Shown in pieces: positions 45,136 to 54,193 of a stretch of DNA of 64,000 nucleotides. Position numbers and translations under genes: made by a program. The stretch is from assembly GCF_037190085.1 (NCBI RefSeq), contig NZ_JBBCJO010000005.1, positions 930,001-994,000 on the forward strand, read 5' to 3'. The first letter of the stretch is position 1, and every line of letters starts with the position of its first letter. Source of the stretch: Gemmatimonas aurantiaca. Its GTDB lineage: Bacteria > Gemmatimonadota > Gemmatimonadetes > Gemmatimonadales > Gemmatimonadaceae. The notes beneath the pieces were generated by a model. It searched no databases, was not told where the DNA came from, and saw nothing but the letters and a program-made list of their open reading frames with translations.

Positions 45136-45704
45136 AGCGTACCGTCATGAATCGTCCCGTCGCGGCGGGAGACCGGCGGGTCATCACCGGTGCCCTGACC
45201 GTGCTGCTGTTGGCGATACTCCTGAGTTATGGCGTTGTGCCGGCCGTTCGCCAGTGGCGCGAACGGGCGCAGCATATCGACAACGCGCGGGAACGCATCG
45301 CCGCACTCCGCGGTCTGCTTGAACAGGCGCCGGCACTCGACTCCGCGGCGACTCACGAAGAGCGGTTGTTGGCGGGCAGCCCACGACGCGCGCTCCATGC
45401 CGCATCGCCGGCACTGGCAGCCAACGCCCTGCAGGCCCTGCTGCAGGATGCCGGCGAAGGCGCGGGCATGGTGGTCACGCGCGTGGATGTCTCGTCGGTT
45501 CTCGACAGCACCGGCGCCACGGGAGGCACGCTGGCCGCCTATGGTGACATTCGTGGTGTGGCCACGTTGTTGCACACGCTGACCATGGGGCCGCGGGTGG
45601 TGTTGCCGACATCGCTGACGGTGCAGCAGAACAGTGCCCTGCGCGGAGCACCGGATGTCGTGCAGGTGGTGGTGGGTGTGAAAGCGCCGGTGGTGATCGA
45701 CTGA
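45132..45704 (+). CDS. gspM: Type II secretion GspM-like protein
   Basis: 190 residues. One N-terminal membrane helix (VITGALTVLLLAILLSYGVV) is followed by a coiled coil and a small ferredoxin-like periplasmic domain, as in the GspM/PilO group. Its position after gspL and the ATGA coupling support the call. It stabilises GspL. Confidence 0.75.
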   Translation: MKRTVMNRPVAAGDRRVITGALTVLLLAILLSYGVVPAVRQWRERAQHIDNARERIAALRGLLEQAPALDSAATHEERLLAGSPRRALHAASPALAANALQALLQDAGEGAGMVVTRVDVSSVLDSTGATGGTLAAYGDIRGVATLLHTLTMGPRVVLPTSLTVQQNSALRGAPDVVQVVVGVKAPVVID

Positions 45705-46291
45705 TGCGCCGCCTGCTCCCCACTCTTCTCGATACGTTGGCAGCCGTGTTCGTGATCGTGGCACTGCTGTTGGCGGTGCTGCCTCTTTCCACAGAAGTTC
45801 CGGCCGCGCATCACGAGTTGCCCCGCGAGTCTGCCATCGCCACCCCTGCGGCACTCACCCGTACGAACAATGCCGACGATCAACCCACACGCATCGTCGC
45901 CGCCAATCTCTTCAGTGCATCGCGCCGCGCGCCGCGCACGGCCTTCGTAGCTCCCGGCCAGGACTACGGTGCGCCGGCATCCTTTGTTGGCGACACGGAT
46001 GCGACCGCGGAGTCGACCAGCGCGCCCGAGGTGGTCCTGGAAGGGATCGTGACACATGAAGGGCGTGCGCTGGCGCTGATCCGCGTCGCTTCCTCTTCCT
46101 CCTCTGGCGAGGAGCCTGCCACCGAATCATCCCCCTCGTCCCCGCGCCTGCTCGGTGTCGGCGAGCGGATAGGCAATTTTCGTGTACGTACCATCGGCAG
46201 TGATCACGTCGTGCTGACGTCAGGCAGCGGGGTCCGCACCCTGCGACTGCATCGGCCACTCTCATCCGACTCCAGCGCCCAGCGCCCGTGA
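45704..46291 (+). CDS. gspC: Type II secretion GspC/PilP-like protein
   Basis: 195 residues. One N-terminal membrane helix (LAAVFVIVALLLAVLPL) is followed by RIVAANLFSASRRAP, the GspC-type homology region start, then a beta-rich domain (VLEGIVTHEGRALALIRV). It links the inner-membrane platform to the secretin. Its ATG overlaps the gspM stop (TGATG). A low-complexity Ser/Glu stretch lies in the middle. Confidence 0.7.
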   Translation: MRRLLPTLLDTLAAVFVIVALLLAVLPLSTEVPAAHHELPRESAIATPAALTRTNNADDQPTRIVAANLFSASRRAPRTAFVAPGQDYGAPASFVGDTDATAESTSAPEVVLEGIVTHEGRALALIRVASSSSSGEEPATESSPSSPRLLGVGERIGNFRVRTIGSDHVVLTSGSGVRTLRLHRPLSSDSSAQRP

Positions 46292-48108
46292 TGCATCTTT
46301 CCCGCGTGCATGTCAGACCGATCGTCGCCGCGTTGGTCGTGATCAGCGCCGCTGCCGGTCTCCCCCGCTCGCTCGCGGCGCAACGCGCCACGAATGACTC
46401 CGCAACCAACGCGCGACGCGGAGGGCCGGGCAACTCGCTCGACTTCGCCAACGCGCGACTGGCCGATGTCATTCGTACGCTGGCGACGATGCTGGGGCGT
46501 ACGGTGATTCTGAGTGAGATCCCCGATGTCCGGCTCACGCTGGCCACGCCGTCCGCCGTGAGCACCGCGGAACTCGAACGGGTATTGGAGTCGGTATTGG
46601 AAGCGCATGGTCTCATGCTGGTGCCGAGTGGTTCGGTGGCGCAGGTCGTGCCGAACGACAAGGCTCCCATGACGGGCGCACTGCGCACGGGATTCGTCTT
46701 CCCCGATCCACCGCCGCTCGGACTCGTGTCACAGCTGGTGCCGCTGCAATCCATCCGCGCCGACGAGGGAGCCGACGCGCTCCGCGCAGTGCTGGCCAAG
46801 GGTGCACGCGTGGAAATCGTGGCCCGATCCAATGCTCTGCTCATCGTCGATCGCGGCGCCAACATGGTGCGCTATCTCGATCTGCTGCGCACCCTCGACG
46901 GCACACCCAGTGGCGAGGCTGGTCTTCGCACGTATGTCGTGAATCTCAAGTACGCCGCGGCCGACGAGATGGCATCGGCCATCGGTTCCCTGTTCGGCGT
47001 GCAGGTGGCGAATGCGGCCGGCACCTCGCTCGCCGACCGTTCCCTCTCACGCGCGCTCGACACCTTCCGCAATCGCGAACAGGACACCTTCCGTGCCCGC
47101 GCCCTGACGGGCAACACCGGTGCGGGGAATCCCCCCTCCGCGTCGGGTGGCGCCACCGCCGCACGTGACTCGGCGGCAGGCCTGCTCGTGGGCCGGACCA
47201 CCGTGGTGGCGAACGTGCCCACCAATTCTCTCGTGATCCGGACGGCGCCTCCCAACTTCCCCATGTTGCGGGAAACCATCGACGCGCTCGACACCCGTCC
47301 CACGCAGGTGCTGTTCGAAGTGACGATCGCCGAGATCGTGCTGGGGCGGGGGTTCGAATTCGGCATCGACTGGGCCGCCGTGAACCGGGGCGGCGATGTG
47401 CAGGCACAGTTCGGCAATCCGGAGATTCCCGATACCGGGTCCACGTCGGCACTGCTGCGGGTCGTGCGTCTCGATGGCACCGGTGTGCGGGCCCTGCTGC
47501 GCACGATCGCCTCGAAGAGCGAAGTGCAGGTGCTGTCCACGCCGGAGATCATGGCAGCCAACAACCGCGAAGCCTCGATTCTCGTGGGCAGCAAAGTGCC
47601 GTTCATCTCGTCCACCCGCCTTGGCAACGACATCTCCATCGACCGGGCCGTGCAGTACCAGGATGTGGGGACGAAGCTGTCCATCATCCCCACCATCAAC
47701 GACGACGGTTACATCAGCGTGCAATTGCTGCAGGAAGTGAGTTCGCTCACCCCGCAGACCGTCGCCGCCGCTCTCAGTGCGCCGGTGATCTCCACGCGCG
47801 AAGCGAGCACCCGCGCGGTCCTGCGTGACGGGCAGACCGCCGTCATCGCCGGTCTGATCGGCGAATCGCGGCAGACGCTCGATCAGGGACTGCCGGTGCT
47901 CAAGGACATCCCCTTCCTCGGCGCCCTCTTCAAGCGGCAATCCACCACGCGTCAGCGCACGGAGCTGGCGATCTTCGTCACGCCCTATGTCGTGCGCTCC
48001 GATGCGGACGCCGACTCCGTGCGGGAACGCGTCCGTGAGCGCATGGAACGCCGGTCGCCGGGTGCGCTCGACGATACTCCAGTGACCCGTCGGCCACCGC
48101 CGCGCTGA
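46291..48108 (+). CDS. gspD: Type II secretion secretin GspD
   Basis: 605 residues. The signal peptide is followed by N0/N1-type domains (LDFANARLADVIRTLATML), a Gly/Ser-rich stretch, and the secretin barrel with GTKLSIIPTINDDGYIS, VRDGQTAVIAGL-like LRDGQTAVIAGLIGE and the signature LPVLKDIPFLGALFK. It forms the outer-membrane channel. The ATG overlaps the gspC stop (TGATG). A GTG at 46288 is an alternative start. Confidence 0.93.
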   Translation: MHLSRVHVRPIVAALVVISAAAGLPRSLAAQRATNDSATNARRGGPGNSLDFANARLADVIRTLATMLGRTVILSEIPDVRLTLATPSAVSTAELERVLESVLEAHGLMLVPSGSVAQVVPNDKAPMTGALRTGFVFPDPPPLGLVSQLVPLQSIRADEGADALRAVLAKGARVEIVARSNALLIVDRGANMVRYLDLLRTLDGTPSGEAGLRTYVVNLKYAAADEMASAIGSLFGVQVANAAGTSLADRSLSRALDTFRNREQDTFRARALTGNTGAGNPPSASGGATAARDSAAGLLVGRTTVVANVPTNSLVIRTAPPNFPMLRETIDALDTRPTQVLFEVTIAEIVLGRGFEFGIDWAAVNRGGDVQAQFGNPEIPDTGSTSALLRVVRLDGTGVRALLRTIASKSEVQVLSTPEIMAANNREASILVGSKVPFISSTRLGNDISIDRAVQYQDVGTKLSIIPTINDDGYISVQLLQEVSSLTPQTVAAALSAPVISTREASTRAVLRDGQTAVIAGLIGESRQTLDQGLPVLKDIPFLGALFKRQSTTRQRTELAIFVTPYVVRSDADADSVRERVRERMERRSPGALDDTPVTRRPPPR

Positions 48109-49658
48109 TGGTGGACGTTCCGGTGTCCGAAGCGCGGGACCTGCGTGTGGCGGCCGGTGGCCCGCTGGCGCATCGGTTTCCCGTGCGATGGCTGGATGAA
48201 CATGCCGTGCTGCCCATCGACCTGCAGCAGGGCCGCGCGCGTGTGGCCGCCACGGGCGCTCTGCCGACGACGGTGCGGGACGCACTCGAGCGACGGCTCG
48301 AAGCCGATGTCGATCTCGTGATACACGACGCGACGGAGATCCGCGCGGCACTGCTCGCCGCGCCGCGGGTTTCCGACACGTCGAACGAGACGCTGCCGGA
48401 GCCAGACGCGGCAGAGGATCTGCGCGCCATGGCGAGTCGCGAACCCGTCGTGCAGGTGGTGAATGCGCTGTTTGCCGAAGCGGCGCGCGCGGGTGCGAGC
48501 GACCTGCATCTCGAAAGCACCGCCGACGGATTGCGCGTGCGCATGCGGCTCGACGGTGTGCTGCACGACATGCAGCGTCTGGGACCCGAGTTCCGGGCCG
48601 CGGTGATCTCGCGTCTCAAAGTGCTGGCCGAGCTGGACATCGCCGAGCGACGTCTGCCGCAGGACGGACGCCTGCGCATCCGCGCGGGTGAACAGTTTCT
48701 CGACGTGCGGGTGTCCACCCTGCCCGCGCTGCACGGCGAGAGTGTGGTCCTGCGTCTGCTCGACGGCGGTGATGACGGAGGGAGTGAAAGTGGTGCGCCC
48801 CGCTCGCTGGAAAGCCTCGGCCTGCACGAGAGTATTCTCACGCCCTGGCGTGCATTGGTGAGCCGTCAGACGGGTCTGTTGCTCGTGTCGGGCCCCACCG
48901 GTTCGGGCAAGACCACCACATTGCACGCCTCGCTGCGCGAGCGCAGCACGGCGGATGTGAAAGTCGTGTCGGTGGAAGACCCGGTGGAATACCGCCTCGA
49001 AGGGGTGGTGCAGTTGCCGACGAACACCCGCGGCGGGTTCGGATTCGCGCAGGCGCTGAGAGCCATCCTCAGGCACGACCCCGACGTGATCCTCGTGGGA
49101 GAGATGCGCGATGCGGAGACCGCGGAGATCGCCGTGCGGGCCGCGCTCACCGGCCATCTGGTTCTGAGCACGGTGCATACCACCGATGCCGTCGGCGCGG
49201 TCGTGCGCCTGCTGGACATGGGCATTCCGCCCTACCTGCTCGCCGGCACGTTGCAGGGCGTGCTGGCGCAACGACTGGTCCGCCGCACCTGTTCCGCATG
49301 CGGACAGTGGCGCGCCGCACGCGACGACGAACAGCGGGCGTTCACGTCGGTGCCGTTCACGTCGGTGCCGTTGGCGCGGATCCGTGAAGGCGTGGGCTGT
49401 GCACACTGCGCGCGCTCGGGATTCCGGGGCCGCCTGGCCATCGCCGAACTGCTGGTGGTGTCCGACGCCATGCGCGACGCCATGGCTCACGGCGCCGGCC
49501 TGCGTGCTCTGCGTGATCTCGCACGCGATGCCGGCACCCGTTCCCTGTTCGAGGACGGACATCGCGCGGTGGTGGAGGGGATGACCACGCCGTCCGAGAT
49601 ATTGCGCGTGACGGGTCCCACATCGCGCGCGGGAGCCATCCCGCTGGACGACGCGTGA
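48108..49658 (+). CDS. gspE: Type II secretion ATPase GspE
   Basis: 516 residues. The N1E-type domain comes first, then the AAA+ core with Walker A GPTGSGKTTT at about residue 262. The Asp box is DVKVVSVEDPVEY, Walker B is VILVGEMRDAETAE, and the His box is STVHTTDA. A four-Cys zinc motif follows (CSAC and CAHC). A perfect 15-bp tandem duplication (49341-49355, 49356-49370) encodes FTSVPFTSVP between the two Cys pairs. The start overlaps gspD (TGATG). Confidence 0.95.
   Translation: MVDVPVSEARDLRVAAGGPLAHRFPVRWLDEHAVLPIDLQQGRARVAATGALPTTVRDALERRLEADVDLVIHDATEIRAALLAAPRVSDTSNETLPEPDAAEDLRAMASREPVVQVVNALFAEAARAGASDLHLESTADGLRVRMRLDGVLHDMQRLGPEFRAAVISRLKVLAELDIAERRLPQDGRLRIRAGEQFLDVRVSTLPALHGESVVLRLLDGGDDGGSESGAPRSLESLGLHESILTPWRALVSRQTGLLLVSGPTGSGKTTTLHASLRERSTADVKVVSVEDPVEYRLEGVVQLPTNTRGGFGFAQALRAILRHDPDVILVGEMRDAETAEIAVRAALTGHLVLSTVHTTDAVGAVVRLLDMGIPPYLLAGTLQGVLAQRLVRRTCSACGQWRAARDDEQRAFTSVPFTSVPLARIREGVGCAHCARSGFRGRLAIAELLVVSDAMRDAMAHGAGLRALRDLARDAGTRSLFEDGHRAVVEGMTTPSEILRVTGPTSRAGAIPLDDA
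49341..49370 (+). repeat. 15-bp in-frame tandem duplication in gspE
   Basis: TTCACGTCGGTGCCG occurs twice without mismatch, encoding FTSVP twice inside the zinc-binding loop. It looks recent because the copies have not diverged. Confidence 0.85.
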
Positions 49659-50935
49659 GTCCGTCACATCGATGGCACTATCGCGCGGCCCATGCGGACG
49701 GACGCGAAGTGACCGGTGAGTTGTCGGCGTCCACGGCGCAGGATGCGTTGACACAACTCCGCACGGCGTCTCTGTGGGTGATCCATCTCGAACCGCACGA
49801 CGACACTGCCCGCTCGGATCCCTCATCGGGGTTGTCGGCGGCGTCGCTCGACACGCGGGAGCACTCGCGTACACTCTGGACGCCGTCGTCATGGTGGGCA
49901 CGCCTCAGTGGGCAACAGGCCGAGTCCCTGGCGGTCCTCGTGCGAGGCATCGCCACCCTGCTCTCGGCGGGCGTTCCCATCGACAAGACGCTCCAGCACG
50001 CGTCCACCACCGCTCCCGAGCCGTGGCGTGCGCCCTTGAGCCGTGTACGCAACGCCGTGCGTGACGGACAGCCCCTGTCGGCGGCGTGCAGTGCGGAAGC
50101 GGCGCTCCCCCCGATGATGGGCCCGACCATCGCGGCCGCCGAGGCCACCGGAACCCTGCCGACCGCCTTCGTATCGCTGGCGGACTATCTCGAGCGCAAC
50201 GCCGATTTGCAGGGACGTATCCGCGCGGCGCTGACCTATCCGGTGTTGCTGGCACTCTCGTCGGCGATGGCCACGCTCGTCATCGTGTTCGTGGTGGTGC
50301 CACGATTCTCCGCCCTGCTGGTCGACGCCGGCGCGGATCTGCCGTTCAGCACCCGTCTGCTGGTGGGTGTGAGTGCGATCCTGAGTCGCTGGTGGTGGCT
50401 CTGGCTGGGCGCGATCGTGAGCGCGCCCGTACTGTTTCGGCAGTGGGTGCGATCACCGGAAGGGCGGCGGCGGTGGCACACCTGGCGGTTCGGTATGCCC
50501 GTGTGGGGCAACGCGGAGTGGCATCTCGACAGCGCCCGGTATCTGCGAACGCTGGCACTCGCACTCACCTCGGGGGTCAGCGTGTTGCGCGCGATGGCGT
50601 TGGCCCGCCACACGGTGGAGAACGGGGCGTTCGCGGAACGACTGGAGCCCGTGGAAGCGCGCGTGCGTGATGGGCGCCCGCTCGGGGAAGCCATGGGTGA
50701 CCTGTTGCCGGCGTTGCCCCGTCAGCTACTGGAGGCCGGCGAGGCGGCCGGCGCGCTGGCCCCCCTGGCTGAACGCGCCGCCGCGGCAGCGGAAACCGAA
50801 GCGCAGCGCACGATCGCCCGTGTGGTCACACTGATCGAACCCCTGCTGATTCTCGGACTTGGCGGGCTCGTCGGTTTTGTCGCACTCGCGCTGCTGCAGG
50901 CCATCTACGGGTTGAACGCCGGCGGACTCCCATAG
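49655..50935 (+). CDS. gspF: Type II secretion inner-membrane protein GspF
   Basis: 426 residues. Two GspF domains are present, with RGIATLLSAGVPIDKTL and RTLALALTSGVSVLRAM as the paired repeats, and three membrane segments (LLALSSAMATLVIVFVVVP, WWLWLGAIVSAPVLF, LLILGLGGLVGFVALALLQ). It anchors the GspE ATPase and is the last gene of the operon. The GTG overlaps the gspE stop (GTGA). Confidence 0.95.
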   Translation: MSPSHRWHYRAAHADGREVTGELSASTAQDALTQLRTASLWVIHLEPHDDTARSDPSSGLSAASLDTREHSRTLWTPSSWWARLSGQQAESLAVLVRGIATLLSAGVPIDKTLQHASTTAPEPWRAPLSRVRNAVRDGQPLSAACSAEAALPPMMGPTIAAAEATGTLPTAFVSLADYLERNADLQGRIRAALTYPVLLALSSAMATLVIVFVVVPRFSALLVDAGADLPFSTRLLVGVSAILSRWWWLWLGAIVSAPVLFRQWVRSPEGRRRWHTWRFGMPVWGNAEWHLDSARYLRTLALALTSGVSVLRAMALARHTVENGAFAERLEPVEARVRDGRPLGEAMGDLLPALPRQLLEAGEAAGALAPLAERAAAAAETEAQRTIARVVTLIEPLLILGLGGLVGFVALALLQAIYGLNAGGLP

Positions 50936-51019
50936 CGCGTCGTGAGCGCACGATGTGACGGCATCGGCCACGCCCGTCGCTGCCAGGCGAGGGATATCGC
51001 GGTATTTACGCACTGTGTG

Positions 51020-51037
51020 TGTGATCTCACATTGTGA
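51020..51037. promoter_or_regulatory. Overlapping TGTGA/TCACA inverted repeats upstream of DUF1800 gene
   Basis: TGTGA-N2-TCACA-T-TGTGA: two inverted pairs that share one half, in an AT-rich patch 87 bases before the DUF1800 ATG. It probably marks a transcription-factor site. The half-sites resemble CRP sites but the spacing (2 and 1, not 6) does not fit CRP. Confidence 0.4.
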
Positions 51038-51123
51038 TCATACGCAACGCGTTGAGGATGTGTACACTTGATCGTCGATATCACGATCTCCGCGCCCAAC
51101 GTCCCCACGTAACCGGCCACGCC

Positions 51124-52728
51124 ATGGCATCGAGCGACACCGAGGCACTTTCGGAAATCTCTCCGAACGACCGTGAACCCGGATATGAATCCGGAAGCGA
51201 ATCCGGCAGCGGATCCGATGGCCACTCCGCGGTGGCCGACCGTCGACGTTTTTTTGCGCTCGGTGCATCGGCGGCCGCTGGATTGGCCATCGGTCGTCAG
51301 CTGCAAGCTCAGCGGCCAGTGGGCAGACCCACGCCGCTGCCCGCGGGCACGAGCGCGGGACAGGATCCCTCCGCCCAATGGAAGGATCCACTCCTCCGAC
51401 TCGTACGCCGGGTGACGATGGGCCTCGCGCCCGCGGACGTGGCGCTGGCCCGGCAGCTGGGCTACAACGGGTATCTCGAGTATCAGCTCCGTCCGGCCAG
51501 CATGGACGATGCGGCGCTCGAAAGCACGATCGCCTCGCGGTTGCCCATGACGCAGATGACCGCCGATCTGCTGCGCACCGCCGATGGTGGCGAAGTGGTG
51601 GCACAACTCGCCGATGCGGCCTGGTATCGCGCGGCCTTCGCGAAGGCGCAATTGCGTGAACGCATGATCGACTTCTGGACCGATCATTTCACGATCAGCA
51701 TCAACAAGGTCGGCTTTCTCAAGATGGCCGACGACCGGGAAGTGATCCGCCCTCACGCACTGGGCAAATTTTCCGACCTGCTGCGCGCATCGGCGCACAG
51801 TGGGGCGATGCTGTACTATCTCGACCAGAATACCAGCCGCACGCCCACGCCGAACCAGAACTATGCGCGTGAGATCATGGAGCTCCACACCATGGGTGTG
51901 GATGGCGGCTACACCCAGACGGACGTCGCGGAGCTCTCGCGCATTCTGACCGGCTGGAGCATGACCAACACCGGCGCGTTCCGCTTCATCCGCTCCTATC
52001 ACGATCGCAACGCGAAGACCTTCCTGGGACGCAGCTTTCCGGCCATGGCCACCACCGCCACCGACGCCCAGATGCAGAGCGAAGGGGACGCGGCCATCGA
52101 CATGCTGCTGCAGCATCCGAGCACGGCCCGGTACATCGCGTGGAAGATGGCGCGTTGGCTGCTGGCCTATGAACCGCCCGTGTCGGTCGTGGAAGCCACG
52201 GCAGCCACCTTCACACGGACCGGCGGCGACATCCCGTCGATGATCCGCACGATTCTCGCCAGCAGGAACCTCCTGGCGGCGCCGGCGAAGTACAAACGCC
52301 CGTTTCACTATGCCGTGTCCGCATTGCGCGCGTTGGGCACCGACACGGTGAGCGTGCAGAACATCCGGTCCGTGCGCACGCGCGCCGATCAGATGGGCAT
52401 GCCGCTGTTCCAGTGGGAGCAACCCAACGGGTACCCCGATCGCATCGACTGGTGGAGCGGCCTGGTGATCACGCGCTGGTCGTATGCCCAGGCGCTCTCC
52501 GTGCAGAACAGCGCGACGGCCACACGCGTCGACTCCATGCTCTTCCGTGCACCCGACAACGCCGACGGCGTAGTGGCGCAGATCGGCTCACGTTTCTTCG
52601 CCGGCGAGATGCCGGTCAGTCTGCGCACCGCGTTGCTCACCTATCTCAAGGGTGGCACGTACAACGACACCCGCGTGCGCGAGACGCTGTCCCTGGCGCT
52701 CTCCGCCCAGGAGTTCCAGTGGTATTGA
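51124..52728 (+). CDS. DUF1800 family protein, Tat-exported
   Basis: 534 residues. An acidic, Gly/Ser-rich N-terminus leads to a twin-arginine signal (DRRRFFALGASAAAG). The DUF1800 body follows: LVRRVTMGLAPADVALARQLGYNGY near the start, then MIDFWTDHFTI and PNQNYAREIMELHTMGVD. The biochemistry is unknown, but members are paired with DUF1501 proteins and often linked to surface polymers or sulfated substrates. The ATG at 51124 is preferred over a GTG at 51034. Confidence 0.88.
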   Translation: MASSDTEALSEISPNDREPGYESGSESGSGSDGHSAVADRRRFFALGASAAAGLAIGRQLQAQRPVGRPTPLPAGTSAGQDPSAQWKDPLLRLVRRVTMGLAPADVALARQLGYNGYLEYQLRPASMDDAALESTIASRLPMTQMTADLLRTADGGEVVAQLADAAWYRAAFAKAQLRERMIDFWTDHFTISINKVGFLKMADDREVIRPHALGKFSDLLRASAHSGAMLYYLDQNTSRTPTPNQNYAREIMELHTMGVDGGYTQTDVAELSRILTGWSMTNTGAFRFIRSYHDRNAKTFLGRSFPAMATTATDAQMQSEGDAAIDMLLQHPSTARYIAWKMARWLLAYEPPVSVVEATAATFTRTGGDIPSMIRTILASRNLLAAPAKYKRPFHYAVSALRALGTDTVSVQNIRSVRTRADQMGMPLFQWEQPNGYPDRIDWWSGLVITRWSYAQALSVQNSATATRVDSMLFRAPDNADGVVAQIGSRFFAGEMPVSLRTALLTYLKGGTYNDTRVRETLSLALSAQEFQWY

Positions 52729-52749
52729 TCTTGGTACTGATCTTGGTAC
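52726..52749 (+). repeat. 12-bp tandem repeat at the DUF1800/DUF1501 junction
   Basis: TGATCTTGGTAC occurs twice in a row, starting on the DUF1800 stop codon, with a partial third copy. It lies in the 67-base spacer before the DUF1501 gene. Confidence 0.75.
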
Positions 52750-52795
52750 CGATCGCCCTCCCGTCACCGTCACTTCCCGTCTGCGCCGCATACCC

Positions 52796-54106
52796 ATGAC
52801 CGACCATCAGCACGACCCGGGATGTCAGGAGTACCATTCGCTCGCGCGCCGGGATTTTCTCACGTTGGCGGGCGGCGTGGGCATCAGCGCGCTGCTGCCG
52901 GCCTGGCTGCCCAAGGTGGTGCTCGCCCAGTCCGCGAACTCTTCGCGTGATGTGATCGTCTCGATTTTCCTGAGCGGTGGCACCGATGGCATGTCGCTGG
53001 TCGTGCCATTCGGTGATCCCGACTACTACACCGGGCGACCCACGCTGGCCATCCCCCGCCCCGACGCCGCCGGCACGGGCGCCAGGGCCGTGGCGTTGGA
53101 CAATTTTTTCGGCTTCTCGCCCGGCATGGCCCCGCTCATGCCGGCCTATCAGGCCGGCGATCTGCTGGTCGTGCATGCCACCGGATCGGTGGACACCTCA
53201 CGTTCCCACTTCGACGCCCAGCGCTACATCGAAGTGGGCAAACCGCAGGACCCCCGCGTGACCGGCGGTTGGCTCGGCCGCCATCTGGCCACGGTGACGC
53301 CGCTGCGCAGTGAGGCACCGCTGCGTGCCCTGGGGCTGACGTCGGGACTTCCGCAGACGCTCGTGGGCGGACCGAAGACGTTGCCGATCCCCAATCCCGC
53401 CAACTTCACCATCGGCGGCAGTGGCTCCACCTCCGCCGCTCGCACACAATGGCTGGCGCAGAACTATGCCCCCGCCATCGATCCCGTTGCCGACAACGCG
53501 CTCGATTCGACCAACACCATCGCGTTGCTGCAGCGCATCAATTTCTCCGGATACGCACCCACCAATGGCGCCGCATATCCGACCTCCGGCTTCGGACAGG
53601 CCCTGCGCTCTGCCGCGGCGCTCATCAAAGCGGACGTGGGTGTGGAAGCGGTGCACGCCTTCAATGGCGGGTGGGACACGCATGCCACGCAGGGTCCACT
53701 CGCCGACCTGGACGGCGGGTTCATGCACAACAAGATGCTCGACCTGTCACGCGCGCTGGCGGCGTTCCACGCCGATGTCATTCAGGGAACCACGTCGTAC
53801 GGCGTGACCGTGGTGATCATTTCGGAGTTCGGTCGCAACGCACGGGAGAACGGCACACGGGGCACCGATCACGGCCGCGGCAACGTGGCCTTCGCGATGG
53901 GTCGCAAGATCGCCGGCGGACGTGTGCTCACGAACGGCTGGCCGGGACTCGCCCGCGAGAATCTCGAAGCGGGCCAGGACCTGCGTGTCACACTCGATCA
54001 CCGCGACATGCTGGCGGAGATCGTGCAGAACCGTCTGGGGAATCCCAATCTGTCGGTGGTGTTCCCCGATTTCACTCCACGATTCAGAGGGGTGACGAAG
54101 GTGTGA
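52796..54106 (+). CDS. DUF1501 family protein, Tat-exported
   Basis: 436 residues. The signal SLARRDFLTLAGGVGIS is twin-arginine. The body follows the DUF1501 (sulfatase-like) fold: VIVSIFLSGGTDGMSLVVPFGDPDYY, GGWDTHATQG and IISEFGRNARENGTRGTDHGRGN with potential metal-binding Asp and His. The substrate is unknown. It forms a pair with the DUF1800 gene just upstream. Confidence 0.88.
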   Translation: MTDHQHDPGCQEYHSLARRDFLTLAGGVGISALLPAWLPKVVLAQSANSSRDVIVSIFLSGGTDGMSLVVPFGDPDYYTGRPTLAIPRPDAAGTGARAVALDNFFGFSPGMAPLMPAYQAGDLLVVHATGSVDTSRSHFDAQRYIEVGKPQDPRVTGGWLGRHLATVTPLRSEAPLRALGLTSGLPQTLVGGPKTLPIPNPANFTIGGSGSTSAARTQWLAQNYAPAIDPVADNALDSTNTIALLQRINFSGYAPTNGAAYPTSGFGQALRSAAALIKADVGVEAVHAFNGGWDTHATQGPLADLDGGFMHNKMLDLSRALAAFHADVIQGTTSYGVTVVIISEFGRNARENGTRGTDHGRGNVAFAMGRKIAGGRVLTNGWPGLARENLEAGQDLRVTLDHRDMLAEIVQNRLGNPNLSVVFPDFTPRFRGVTKV

Positions 54107-54193
54107 GCGAAGTCCTGAAAGGCCGGCGGATGATCCCTGCACGTCGTGCGTGAGACGTTGCGGGGACCGCCCCCCGGCAATCAGGTTCCGTCA

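Noticed and set aside
51020..51037. CRP-type binding site
   Set aside because: TGTGA and TCACA are present but two and one bases apart. CRP sites need six.
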